A stretch of DNA of 64,000 bases from contig NZ_JAGQDC010000021.1 of assembly GCF_023282985.1 (NCBI RefSeq), forward strand, positions 20,608 through 84,607, given 5' to 3'. The DNA comes from Serratia silvae (GTDB lineage Bacteria; Pseudomonadota; Gammaproteobacteria; Enterobacterales; Enterobacteriaceae). The position numbers and the translations under genes were made by a program. The first letter of the stretch is position 1. Each line of letters begins with the position of its first letter. Below the pieces are notes generated by a model. That model did not search any database and was not told where the DNA came from. It worked only from the letters and a program-made list of their open reading frames with translations. This document shows positions 17,220-26,100 of the stretch, one piece after another.

Positions 17220-17582
17220 TTACGCCGCTTCCGGGTGGTTCTGTCTTACCCAATTTGACGCACCGATCTGTACATCTTCAAAGCTCAAATACTCACCGAC
17301 GAAGGCCGTCAAATCGTCCAATACGTCGATAAATTTAACCTTCTCCGAGCTGTCGTATTTCCCCTCCAAAAACTCCGTCACAACGTGAGGCCTGGTATCA
17401 TTTTTTTCGGGTACCGGCGGCACTGGTGCTGCCTTGGCCACGCCGTAACCTAGCTTCGTCATCACTTCATCGATAAGATCGTCGCAGTCCAACTTATCCA
17501 GGCCTTTCGCGGCCGCTGACTTGCGCATCAGCTCATCCAGTCGGTCGGTCAGATCGAGCCGTTCCAATGCTGATAAGTTCAT
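17220..17582 (-). CDS. ddrA: DdrA-like small protein
   Basis: 120 residues, start ATG 17582 overlapping the darA stop (ATGA) with GAGGGGGC as ribosome site. N-terminal helix-rich part (LERLDLTDRLDELMRK), Pro-rich linker (APVPPVPEK), then an acidic domain ending NWVRQNHPEAA. The name rests on its place between darA and ddrB as in P1; no family is recognised from sequence. Confidence 0.55.
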   Translation of the reverse strand: MNLSALERLDLTDRLDELMRKSAAAKGLDKLDCDDLIDEVMTKLGYGVAKAAPVPPVPEKNDTRPHVVTEFLEGKYDSSEKVKFIDVLDDLTAFVGEYLSFEDVQIGASNWVRQNHPEAA

Positions 17583-19912
17583 GCTGCCCCCTCACGCTGG
17601 ATTGCGGCGAGCAGATCGGACAAATGCTGTGCCGCGTCATTCACCAGGCTTTCGTTTTCGTCATACCGGCCAGCACTGGTCAACGCTGCGATCGCCTGCC
17701 GCGTTCTTGCTCGAGCTTCACGGATCTCGTCCATGTCGCTAGATTGCAGCGATACAACGCCATTCAAGTAATCAATAGCCTGGCTGGCGGCCGCATCAGC
17801 TTCACTTACCTGCGGATCTGGTACCGGCTCGGGTGCCGGTGGCTCCGGGGCCGGTTCAGGCGCTGGCGGTTCTGCGGCCGGTGCAGCTGGAGAAACCTCT
17901 TTGAACAATGCCTCTAAAGCCCCGAGAGGCGATGTACGCTGAGAAAGACCAATAAGCCGCAAATCACTAATAACCCCACCCAACGAAATACCCGCAGGAA
18001 CTTCACTCGCATGGATGCCACCTTTCCTTAGATAATCGCGTAAGAAGTCTGCGCTGGTTGCATGAGGATCGCGGCCTTTTAGCTGAGCGATTATTGGCCT
18101 TAAAAAATCAAGGTTTGCAATAGCCTGGATCTCTTCATCGGTAAATTGAAGATTCACCAGCTCGTAGTCATCAATCTTTTCAGCACTCAATGGGCCGTCA
18201 TACACCGCAACACCGTACCGAATGTCACTATCGTTGAATTTACGCGGGGTTTTTATTCCCAAGGCTTGAAAATCCTCACGATCATGAGTCCTAATTGCGC
18301 CACCAGGCCGCCAGTTAGGGCGCGCTTTCATGCCGTAATACCACTCTCCGGTGTACTCATTTTCCGGAGGAAGTTCAGGTAGTAGGCGCAACCCCGCAAT
18401 GTCTGCAAATTTCCGCTTTTCTTCAGTGGTCAGTTGAAGATCCACCAGCTCGTATTCATCAATTACTTCGGCGCTCAACTGGGCGCGGAACACCAAAGCG
18501 CCATGCCGGATGTCGCGAGCTTTAAACGTTCGAGGGATTTGGCTTATCAATGCCTTAAAATCATCAACGCCATACGACGCAACACCTCCTCTAGGCCGTC
18601 GATTAAGACGAGTTTTCATCCCGTAATACCACAACCCCGAGAGATCTGGAGTGTCGTCCGTTTTTTCTGGCTGTTGAGCTTCGGGTTGAGTCGAGAAGGC
18701 TTCCATGCCAGCTTTAGTCAGAACCTGCCCGTTCTTAACAAAAACGTAGATGTATTGCAGACCTGAAATGCGGAAATATGAATACTGGTAGCCAGCTGCG
18801 ATCGCTGCCTTGAACTTTGCCTTACTTTCTACAGCTGCGGCCGACGGGCCTTGGCCATCAATGGATACGGATCCACTTAAGGAGATGGAATCAGCGTTGC
18901 TCTGCGAGTACCAGATCGGGTTATCACCAGATATCGATGCCTTTTTTAACGTGGGATTCATAGCCCCCGTTTGAACATCGACAAGCGGGATGGTGTGGCC
19001 GTTCGCTGCGGCACTGTCGCCATTTTCTGGAGCGCTGGGCTCTTGGCCATGCTGTTTGGCCCGCTTTGCCTTCAGGGACTTAATGGCGTTGGCCAGCGTC
19101 TCATTTTCAGTGCGCTGACGACCTAAGCTTTTGGTGTAATCTTCGATTTCGGTATCGATATCTGCCAGTTTCGGCGCGATCTCATCGGCCTTAGCCATCT
19201 CTTCAACCGCTTGGGTTTCGAGCTTATCTGCCTCCGCCTCCGTTGATTCAACATCGAGCTTGAGCTTACTGTGTCTCTCCTTACTCTTGCCAAACTTCGC
19301 GCTATTTTTTTCGACCAGGTTAGAAAGAGCCTGGGCGGTCTGATTTAGTGACATGTCCCGGCCGCCGATCGGCGCTACAACGTGCGTTACGTCTCGCTTA
19401 TTCACGAGGAACTTAAACGCCACCAGCACATCTAGCGGCTTCAGCTTCACCTCAGCGGTGGGGCTATGAAACAGCAAAGAAACACTCTGGCCATCGGTCA
19501 GCGGGATCTTGGCGGCCATGATGGGGATACCGGCCACTTTGCGCACATTCCCGATCTGCGCGCCGCCAACGGTACTTGTGCCGGAGTCATCAACACCCGC
19601 CTCGTCCGTCCCCGCTTTGATGCCCGAGCCGTTCAGGCCGGAGTTGAGGACGCGAACGAATGCACGCATCGTATGCGAGAGCCGGTTTTTCGTGGTGCTG
19701 ATCGCTTCAAACATGGCAGTTCTGCCCGCGTCTGCCAGGTACTCGCCAAGAAACGCGTCTTCCACTTCTTCGATAGTGACGCTTTCCAGCATTAGCGCCT
19801 CTCCCTCCCCTTCTGCCAAGGAGGCATATTCCCTGTCGGTAACATGCCGTGGATCGAGATCAATTCGATTGACGATCATCACTCCATTGTTCGGATGGTA
19901 TGGATTTTTCAC
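17579..19912 (-). CDS. darA: DarA-like internal head/antirestriction protein
   Basis: 777 residues (P1 DarA is somewhat shorter). Near the N-terminus LMLES (40-44) and AMFEA (66-70) are likely prohead-protease sites, in line with the known processing of P1 DarA. Residues 200-290 form a coiled coil. Two about 75-residue tandem repeats begin WYYGMKTRLNRRP (about 424) and WYYGMKARPNWRP (about 522). A Pro/Glu/Ala-rich linker (about 670-700) leads to a helical end. In P1, DarA is needed to load DarB and the Ddr proteins into the head and to protect DNA from restriction. Overlaps with hdf and ddrA give a coupled operon. Confidence 0.8.
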   Translation of the reverse strand: MKNPYHPNNGVMIVNRIDLDPRHVTDREYASLAEGEGEALMLESVTIEEVEDAFLGEYLADAGRTAMFEAISTTKNRLSHTMRAFVRVLNSGLNGSGIKAGTDEAGVDDSGTSTVGGAQIGNVRKVAGIPIMAAKIPLTDGQSVSLLFHSPTAEVKLKPLDVLVAFKFLVNKRDVTHVVAPIGGRDMSLNQTAQALSNLVEKNSAKFGKSKERHSKLKLDVESTEAEADKLETQAVEEMAKADEIAPKLADIDTEIEDYTKSLGRQRTENETLANAIKSLKAKRAKQHGQEPSAPENGDSAAANGHTIPLVDVQTGAMNPTLKKASISGDNPIWYSQSNADSISLSGSVSIDGQGPSAAAVESKAKFKAAIAAGYQYSYFRISGLQYIYVFVKNGQVLTKAGMEAFSTQPEAQQPEKTDDTPDLSGLWYYGMKTRLNRRPRGGVASYGVDDFKALISQIPRTFKARDIRHGALVFRAQLSAEVIDEYELVDLQLTTEEKRKFADIAGLRLLPELPPENEYTGEWYYGMKARPNWRPGGAIRTHDREDFQALGIKTPRKFNDSDIRYGVAVYDGPLSAEKIDDYELVNLQFTDEEIQAIANLDFLRPIIAQLKGRDPHATSADFLRDYLRKGGIHASEVPAGISLGGVISDLRLIGLSQRTSPLGALEALFKEVSPAAPAAEPPAPEPAPEPPAPEPVPDPQVSEADAAASQAIDYLNGVVSLQSSDMDEIREARARTRQAIAALTSAGRYDENESLVNDAAQHLSDLLAAIQREGAA

Positions 19913-20544
19913 GCTTCAACCTCCCGTTTTAACGTTTCGTATTCAGTTTTCAGCGTTCTGCCCTGCGCCTGCTCCGCTCGCAGCTTATTTTTCAGGTCTT
20001 CAGCCTGGGCGCGCTTGGCCTGTAGATCGCTTGTGCGTTCATTAACCACGGTCTGCGCGGCGACGATCTTCTGCTGTGCGCTCTCGATACGCTCCTTTTG
20101 TTCAGTGAGGCGCTGCGCATTGGATTTAAGGCCGGTTTTTTGGCGCTCTACGGCGGTTTTTCCCGCTCGGGCCAACTTTCTGGCTAAGGACTTGGCAAAA
20201 ACTCTGGCGTTGGCTGACACCGCGCTGGCGATAATCTTGGCCAAGGCATCGAGATCTTTGGCCCCGGTAAACGGCACTGGTTTTTTATTCAGTGAAATGG
20301 CGGAGATGTCGCCGGAGTCATTTACCTGGACTGCTACTTCTTGCTCATCGATCACCTTCATCCCGAAGGTGCGCATGCGGATACCGTCTTTCTTTCGTGC
20401 CGTGCCAGCGGGGGTGATTTTGACGATCTGGGTACCGGCCTTTCCGATCGCCTTTTTCAGCGGCTCCAGGCCTTTTTCGTTGAGGTTGTTGAAGTCCAGG
20501 ACGTGGTAGGTTTTACCGTTTGAAGAGAATAGATTAACGGCCAT
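19909..20544 (-). CDS. hdf: Hdf-like head protein with coiled coil
   Basis: 211 residues. Residues 1-95 are a beta-rich domain (MAVNLFSSNGKTYHVLDFNN), residues 100-211 a Lys/Arg/Ala coiled coil. The segment ASAVSANARVFAKSLARK resembles SNLVEKNSAKFGKSKERH of the neighbouring DarA. The position between lydB and darA matches P1 hdf, another DarA-linked internal protein. It overlaps both neighbours. Confidence 0.65.
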   Translation of the reverse strand: MAVNLFSSNGKTYHVLDFNNLNEKGLEPLKKAIGKAGTQIVKITPAGTARKKDGIRMRTFGMKVIDEQEVAVQVNDSGDISAISLNKKPVPFTGAKDLDALAKIIASAVSANARVFAKSLARKLARAGKTAVERQKTGLKSNAQRLTEQKERIESAQQKIVAAQTVVNERTSDLQAKRAQAEDLKNKLRAEQAQGRTLKTEYETLKREVEA

Positions 20545-20974
20545 GCAGGCCTACCTTATCAGCCGGAATGTCGAATACTTTCGTCACGACAGACTGAACC
20601 GGGAAGAGGCGATAAAGCGGATTGATCCGGCTATCGCCGTGCGTCATTCGCACTACCAATTCCCAATTGCCATCCTTCAGATAGCGGCGGTTAAAGAAGA
20701 GAAATTCCCGCGTTACCCCTTTCGCAGAGATAAACAGCGATCGGGCCTTGCCGGTGATCACCGTCGTGGGATCTTTTTTGTCCCGGAGGCAGTATTCGAC
20801 ACGGGCACCCTTCACATTCCTGCACGTTGTCTTAAAGCTGACGGGGAAGCGGATCACCTCATCGATGTACTCTTCCTCCCCGACTTCTTGCGCAATGACT
20901 TTCCTGCGTTTGAATAAGTACCGGTCAGCCAGCGCGGCTGTAACTACCAGCACAAGGCATGCTTCACTGATCAC
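20534..20974 (-). CDS. lydB: LydB-like antiholin
   Basis: 146 residues from GTG 20974 behind AAGGGGA; P1 LydB has nearly the same length and map place, directly after lydA. N-terminal hydrophobic segment EACLVLVVTAALADRYLF then a soluble basic domain with MTHGDSRINPLYRL. In P1, LydB stops LydA from triggering lysis too early. The likely action is at the inner membrane on the holin. Assignment is by length, topology and order. Confidence 0.65.
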   Translation of the reverse strand: MISEACLVLVVTAALADRYLFKRRKVIAQEVGEEEYIDEVIRFPVSFKTTCRNVKGARVEYCLRDKKDPTTVITGKARSLFISAKGVTREFLFFNRRYLKDGNWELVVRMTHGDSRINPLYRLFPVQSVVTKVFDIPADKVGLHGR

Positions 20975-20975
20975 G

Positions 20976-21284
20976 CTATATCCCCTTTTTTATGAAAATG
21001 CTTTGTAATGCGACCCAGAGCTTTTCTTTGGCCACAGTTACCGTTTCGCGGCCGTTATTGCTTGCTACCAAGACTCCCAAAAGCAAAAGCGGCTCTTCCC
21101 AGTGGAGGTGTACGGCCGAGTAATAAGCGATGACGCCGGAAACAAAGGCGATCACTAACTCAGTAAAAAGATTGAACCAGTCACGCTTGATCCGCTCTTC
21201 TCGCACCCCCTGGAGATAAACAGCCAGCCCCCCAAGGACTGATAACAGCACAGCAATAACGAGCGTTTGTGTGCTTGTTGGCAC
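20976..21284 (-). CDS. lydA: LydA-like holin
   Basis: 102 residues, GTG start with GGAGGGAAAC. Three hydrophobic segments: LVIAVLLSVLGGLAVYLQG, LFTELVIAFVSGVIAYYSAV and PLLLLGVLVASN, then a charged tail. Holins make the membrane lesions that release the endolysin; this window's endolysin has no export signal, so this holin is the obvious partner even though it sits 7 kb away in a separate operon. First gene of the dar operon, as in P1. Confidence 0.8.
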   Translation of the reverse strand: MPTSTQTLVIAVLLSVLGGLAVYLQGVREERIKRDWFNLFTELVIAFVSGVIAYYSAVHLHWEEPLLLLGVLVASNNGRETVTVAKEKLWVALQSIFIKKGI

Positions 21285-21323
21285 GTTTCCCTCCGGCTCT
21301 GTTGATGCAAAACCGAGACTAAC

Positions 21324-21336
21324 AAAAGTGACTTTT
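21324..21336 (-). promoter_or_regulatory. Late-type box upstream of lydA and the dar operon
   Basis: Minus strand AAAAGTCACTTTT, followed by GTTAGTC, about 40 bp upstream of the lydA start. It differs by one or two bases from the AAAACTCACTTT box of the other late operons. Confidence 0.45.
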
Positions 21337-21369
21337 CATCCAGGAACGCTGTTTCTTGCAGGAAAAAGA

Positions 21370-21389
21370 AAAGCGCCCGGAGGCGCTTT
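21370..21389 (-). terminator. Terminator of the tail-fibre operon
   Basis: Perfect 8-bp stem AAAGCGCC/GGCGCTTT with a four-base loop, then TTCTTTTT on the minus strand, 25 bp beyond the stop of the chaperone gene. Confidence 0.85.
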
Positions 21390-21413
21390 GAGAGGAAGGT
21401 ACAAGTGGAGGGG

Positions 21414-21926
21414 TTACTCCGGAGTTGCAGGCCACTCAACATCGATTTTGGCATTCACATCGATGCGGTTCACCTGCACCCGGTAGATCATCCATTCTTT
21501 CAACTTTGCCAGCTCTTCCTTGGTGGCAACCCCTAAGTCTTTTGCGTCTTGAATAGGTGCTATAGCTTTTGTTGCTATCTCAAGGCAAACGTCTTTATAT
21601 CGCTGCTCTTGCACCAATATTTCTTCATATTTTTTGGCGCGCAAGATGACCTTTTCACCATCAAATATCCAATCACCTAAAATATCACACCCATCGGGCA
21701 GATTATCCACATCAACAACAGTCAAACCGACAGGATAAAGACGGGATGCATCCTTGCTAATACTCCTAATCACCCCCGTGTCATTATCAATTGCGAGGCT
21801 GAATTTTTTGGTGAACTCCGGAAGGTGTTTAAACCAGTCCTTACCCGTGGCATCACGAAAATACATAATACCTTCACCATTGAAATACTCATCTGGTGTA
21901 TAACGCTGCAAATTAATAAGTTTCAT
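21414..21926 (-). CDS. Tail fibre assembly chaperone (Tfa family)
   Basis: 170 residues. The order of segments GIMYFRDATGKDWF, LAIDNDTGVI and a C-terminal KLKEWMIYRVQVNRID is that of lambda Tfa and P1/Mu U proteins, which help the tip domain of the tail fibre to trimerise. It starts 4 bp after the fibre gene stop. It is specific for the fibre tip, so the two should be exchanged together. Confidence 0.9.
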   Translation of the reverse strand: MKLINLQRYTPDEYFNGEGIMYFRDATGKDWFKHLPEFTKKFSLAIDNDTGVIRSISKDASRLYPVGLTVVDVDNLPDGCDILGDWIFDGEKVILRAKKYEEILVQEQRYKDVCLEIATKAIAPIQDAKDLGVATKEELAKLKEWMIYRVQVNRIDVNAKIDVEWPATPE

Positions 21927-21930
21927 GCCA

Positions 21931-24900
21931 TCATCCTTCTATTGTTACCCAGCCACCACTGCGCCATATTTGCAACGGACGGTACAGGGCCACACCAACC
22001 TGGTTTCCTTCATTACCATTACCACCAGTGAGAACACAGCCAGCAGGGGCTTCTACTAACCCCCCATCCATAGTCATAGAGCCTTGTGCGCCGCGTGACA
22101 TCCGGCTAACTGTATTGTTACTTAACCAGTTACTTAAATACCCCCCCCAACACGAACCTTCTATATTTCCATCTGGGTGCCATGTCGTACCCGTATTATT
22201 TTGGATTGCGGGCCATCTCCCACTCAGTTGCAAGGTTCCATCATTTCTAAATTCAGGCCAGGCATCTATACCACCGCTGCGAACCCGCCACCGTAGCGCA
22301 CTGTGTTTTCCAATCGTCTCAAGAAAATACGTTTGTGCGTATTGGTCACCAGCTCCTTGAAGAATCATTCCGTTCGTCTGGTTGTAGTTTTGACCGGCGC
22401 TTGTATAGTTATTTATACCTAGTTTTCTAATCCACTCGTTGTGACTAAACGTCAGTTGCGTGCCTAACGTCATTGCCCCCGTCGTCACTGACACAGCCAT
22501 TGGGCGCAAGCTATTGTAATTCCCGTATTGGTCTTTGGCTGCGGTCAGCAGCAGATACAGTGCCGTAGCATCTTGCCGCCAAAACGAGCCGTAATCTCCT
22601 GAAACAATACGGTAGTTATTCAAAGTAGTTGATTGGATCTCTGCGCTAGTTTTTACAGTTCCGGTAAGGGTGCCGCCAGTCTTCAGCAGGAAACGCGCAT
22701 CGGCCTCGGTTTTGTTCCATGCGTTCACGTCACCGGCTACCAGGTTCACGTTAGCTGATAGCGGCTTACCGTTGACCTGGATGGAACGTAACGCGTACTT
22801 TTGCGCAGCCTGGGCATCGGTCAGCGCGCCTACGTCGGCTGCCGTAGGCTTGTTATTCGGCGAGTAAACACGTTTCCCCGCTTCAATAATTTGAGCATCA
22901 GCAGTGATATTGCGCTTCATCTGCAAATCGCCGTACCGCACGTTAATGAAACCAGTAACGCCCTGGATCCCCGTCGTAGTGCAGGTATTAGCAAAACCAA
23001 TGCCGTACCAGCTTTTCAACATCAAGTTGTTGGACGTGTACCCGGCGGCATCATTACCGGCTTCTATAAGCGTGTTTACGTTACCCAGATGAAGGCCACC
23101 AGCAAACCCTGCTCTCCCTTTTACTAATCCGCCGCTGAGCATCAGATAGCGAGCATCCGCTTCTGTTTTGTTCCAGGCATTCACATCACCGGCGACTAGG
23201 TTCACGTTAGCTGATAGCGGCTTACCGTTGACCTGGATGGAGCGTAACGCGTACTTTTGCGCAGCCTGGGCATCAGTCAGCGCACCTACGTCGGCCGCCG
23301 TCGGTTTAAATGCTTGGGTATAAACACGATCCCACGGCTCTGTTGCCGCTTCGCCTTTTCTCAATGAGCGCAGGAAAAACTGGGTGCTCCCAGAGCCGAA
23401 TGCTAACTGCACATTTCTGAACTCACTAAGCTTAGCCGTCATCAGCACACCCAAGGAAACCGGGTATCCTTTGTTCGTTGCGGTGAGTTGTTGGACGGTA
23501 AAACCATCTGCGCGGTTGGCATCATCAGCAGCCACTGCTACGGTGTCCATTGGGAATACAACGCGAGGCGTTCCTAATGGCCCCGTCATTGTCGAGCCAG
23601 TTATGCCCACCGCGCCAACATCAACGGCATTTGGTTTATTTTTCGTATGATAAATAACCCCATTACTCGTTTGATTAGCTTCCGTGCCCCAGGCGAGGTT
23701 GTTATTGATATCCATCCCCAGCCGGTAAAGCGGCTTCCCCCCACCGAGCTGGAACCCGATCGAGATGTTTGCCGTTGCACTGGCTCGCTTCAACACCAGG
23801 GGAGTGTGTTCAACGCCATCAATTAACAGAGCCGTATTTTCTGTACCGGTAGATCCTGTTTTGACCGTCAGGTTCTTTACCGTTCCGCCTGACAACATCA
23901 GGAAACGTCCATCAGCCTCGGTTTTATTCCAGGCGTTCACGTCACCGGCTACCAAATTCACGTTAGCTGATAGCGGCTTACCGTTGACCTGGATGGAGCG
24001 TAACGCGTACTTTTGCGCTGCCTGAGCGTCGGTCAGCGCACCGATGTCGGCCGCTGTCGGCTTGTTTTCTGTGTCATAAAGCCCAACCCACCCCTGCCAG
24101 ACTCCTCTCCTTAATGTATTTCGGTATACTCGGTCATTGGCATGACCTTTGCTGATCAACGGTTTGACCAATAAAGAGCCATGACCACCACTACTAGTCG
24201 AAGTGAATGACCAATCCAGTTCGTAGGCAAGCGCGGTTGAAGGCATATCAGTAGAGTCGCCGTTAACAGCGTATTTACCCGTATTAAGCGACTTGATGAT
24301 TGTCAGCGTATTTGTCGAAGACAAGATTGGTGCTACACCGCCAACACCGAAATCGCCGTTGATCATGACATTTCCAGAGTCTTTACCGGCGTTTCTCGTC
24401 GCTGACGAACCCAATTCTAAGTTAGTCCGGGCTTCAGCCTTGTTGGCTAGGTCAGCTAGGTTCCTAGCTTTTGCCGCGTAAAGGCCATCGCCCTCAGTCT
24501 TGGTATACGCATTAACGTCCCCTGCCACCAAGTTCACATCAGCCGATAACGGCTTGCTGTTGACCTTGATCGAGCGCAGCGCATATTTTTGCGCAGCCTG
24601 GACGTCGGTCAGTGCGCCAACGTCTGCCGCTGTTGGTTTAAAGGCCTGGGTATAAACACGATCCCACTTGTCTGAAGTTGGATCATCTTTTCTCAATGAG
24701 CGCAGGTAAAACGCGGTATTTCCCGAACCAAACGCTAACTGTACGTTTCTGACCTCGTTAACTTTGGCAGACATCAACGTACCTAACCCACCTGGAACCG
24801 GGTACCCTTTATTCGCTGCTGTCAGATTTTCAACTGTAAAGCCATCAGCGCGATCCATATCTGTACTGGCATTTGCTTTAGAATCGTTGGGGAACACTAC

Positions 24901-25539
24901 TCGGGGCGTTCCTAGCGCACCAATCATTGTCCCACCAGCAAGAGGAACAAATGATTTACCTGCTTTGACTGTCAGCAAGCGATTTTCACGAGCATCGTTA
25001 ATGTCATCCGTTGGCTCGTAGGACACCCGTAGAGAGAACCGCTTATCGATGTCAATACTGGCAGCGGCCACGCTGGTGGCGTTAGCAACCAAGCTAAGCC
25101 GACAAATTTCGATCATGCCATCAACAATGCTTTTCTCATCATTAACAACCCTCAGTGTCGCGGCTTTAATCTTCGAATTGGCGTCTACCTGGTCGGTTGC
25201 GACACCCAGCGCATATTTTGCCTCTAAAACGACAATATTCAGTTTTCCGGCGGTAACGGCAACAGTTTGCGTCGTCAACAACTGCACGGTGATCTGATGG
25301 CCATCGACGTCAACGGATGCAACACCCGGTCGGGTACCGTTCGGCGAAACGATCACGGCCAGGCCTTTACCCGGTGTGACAGAGAAGCCCTGGTAAACAC
25401 CGGCACCGAATATGCCGTAGGCCTTTCGGTTTAGTGCTGAGGAGGCATAAGGCTCTAAATATTGGACGTCAGCTCTCAGGCCTGTGGATTTCTGCGGCGC
25501 AACAATAGTGATACCGCCCGACGTGGTGATCGCAGTCAT
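21931..25539 (-). CDS. Tail fibre protein (S-like)
   Basis: 1202 residues from ATG 25539 (MTAITTSGGITIV), overlapping the previous stop (TAATG) and preceded by GAGGGC. The N-terminal 190 residues form the virion-binding part. The shaft holds at least four near-identical modules, KPTAADVGALTDAQAAQKYA then a VNGKPLSANVNLVAGDVN segment, at about 22690-22850, 23145-23310, 23905-24070 and 24490-24650, and two copies of a GTPRVVFP...GYPV collar-like module. The last 150 residues (from about HSALRWRVRSGG) are the receptor-binding tip. It determines host range. The P1 Cin invertase and alternate tip are not next to it here. Confidence 0.9.
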   Translation of the reverse strand: MTAITTSGGITIVAPQKSTGLRADVQYLEPYASSALNRKAYGIFGAGVYQGFSVTPGKGLAVIVSPNGTRPGVASVDVDGHQITVQLLTTQTVAVTAGKLNIVVLEAKYALGVATDQVDANSKIKAATLRVVNDEKSIVDGMIEICRLSLVANATSVAAASIDIDKRFSLRVSYEPTDDINDARENRLLTVKAGKSFVPLAGGTMIGALGTPRVVFPNDSKANASTDMDRADGFTVENLTAANKGYPVPGGLGTLMSAKVNEVRNVQLAFGSGNTAFYLRSLRKDDPTSDKWDRVYTQAFKPTAADVGALTDVQAAQKYALRSIKVNSKPLSADVNLVAGDVNAYTKTEGDGLYAAKARNLADLANKAEARTNLELGSSATRNAGKDSGNVMINGDFGVGGVAPILSSTNTLTIIKSLNTGKYAVNGDSTDMPSTALAYELDWSFTSTSSGGHGSLLVKPLISKGHANDRVYRNTLRRGVWQGWVGLYDTENKPTAADIGALTDAQAAQKYALRSIQVNGKPLSANVNLVAGDVNAWNKTEADGRFLMLSGGTVKNLTVKTGSTGTENTALLIDGVEHTPLVLKRASATANISIGFQLGGGKPLYRLGMDINNNLAWGTEANQTSNGVIYHTKNKPNAVDVGAVGITGSTMTGPLGTPRVVFPMDTVAVAADDANRADGFTVQQLTATNKGYPVSLGVLMTAKLSEFRNVQLAFGSGSTQFFLRSLRKGEAATEPWDRVYTQAFKPTAADVGALTDAQAAQKYALRSIQVNGKPLSANVNLVAGDVNAWNKTEADARYLMLSGGLVKGRAGFAGGLHLGNVNTLIEAGNDAAGYTSNNLMLKSWYGIGFANTCTTTGIQGVTGFINVRYGDLQMKRNITADAQIIEAGKRVYSPNNKPTAADVGALTDAQAAQKYALRSIQVNGKPLSANVNLVAGDVNAWNKTEADARFLLKTGGTLTGTVKTSAEIQSTTLNNYRIVSGDYGSFWRQDATALYLLLTAAKDQYGNYNSLRPMAVSVTTGAMTLGTQLTFSHNEWIRKLGINNYTSAGQNYNQTNGMILQGAGDQYAQTYFLETIGKHSALRWRVRSGGIDAWPEFRNDGTLQLSGRWPAIQNNTGTTWHPDGNIEGSCWGGYLSNWLSNNTVSRMSRGAQGSMTMDGGLVEAPAGCVLTGGNGNEGNQVGVALYRPLQIWRSGGWVTIEG

Positions 25540-25988
25540 TATCCAGCCCTCTGATCGATGGTTAATACCGCCGTGAAGGATTTGCCTCGATACAGCGTAT
25601 CTTGCTGGCAACACAGCACAGCGAATGCCTTCCCTTCCCCATCAATCAGCATCAACGTATTGAAGTTGTAAGGCGTGTCGGCGGGCAGCAATGCATCTTG
25701 TAATGCTGCGTTGATGGTGATCAGGCCATTTTTAGCCGTGCAAAGGAGATTACACTCGGCAAACTTCCCCTTCAGATCGTTCAATGAGTAAGCTGGTGGG
25801 ATATCAGCGAGATTCCAGCCACCGGCCGGATTCACGGTAACAAGTGCTGATGTGCCGAAGTAGCCTTTGGCCATGAAAAATCGCGATCCCGCTCCGATCT
25901 CCGACTCTGCGCGCCGGTTGTAAAAATAATCTAGGAGAGCAGCTCGAAACAGCTTCCCACCAGTTTGAACAGCTTTGATTTCTGCCAT
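25539..25988 (-). CDS. R-like protein preceding the tail fibre
   Basis: 149 residues, beta-rich (FMAKGYFGTSALVTVNPAGG, TLMLIDGEGKAFAVLCCQQD). Its place, directly before the fibre gene and behind the baseplate genes, is that of P1 R, thought to join fibre and baseplate. No family is recognised from the sequence alone. First gene of a late operon R-S-U, with a late box at 26038-26049. Confidence 0.6.
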   Translation of the reverse strand: MAEIKAVQTGGKLFRAALLDYFYNRRAESEIGAGSRFFMAKGYFGTSALVTVNPAGGWNLADIPPAYSLNDLKGKFAECNLLCTAKNGLITINAALQDALLPADTPYNFNTLMLIDGEGKAFAVLCCQQDTLYRGKSFTAVLTIDQRAG

Positions 25989-26037
25989 GCGTGAACGCCT
26001 GTTAATGGTTGGGTTGATTAACTGGCGAGTGTACGTA

Positions 26038-26049
26038 AAGTGAGTTTTT
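26038..26049 (-). promoter_or_regulatory. Late box upstream of the fibre operon
   Basis: Minus strand AAAAACTCACTTT, continuing ACGTACACTCGCC, 50 bp upstream of the R-like start at 25988. Confidence 0.55.
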
Positions 26050-26100
26050 GAAATGAAATATGGGTTAAAACGCGAGCATGGAAATCAGCCCGCATGGCTG

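Noticed and set aside
21285..21413. Cin invertase crossover site or remnant next to the tail fibre
   Set aside because: No recombinase gene and no inverted partial fibre copy lies beside the fibre or chaperone gene; the region holds only a promoter and a terminator.
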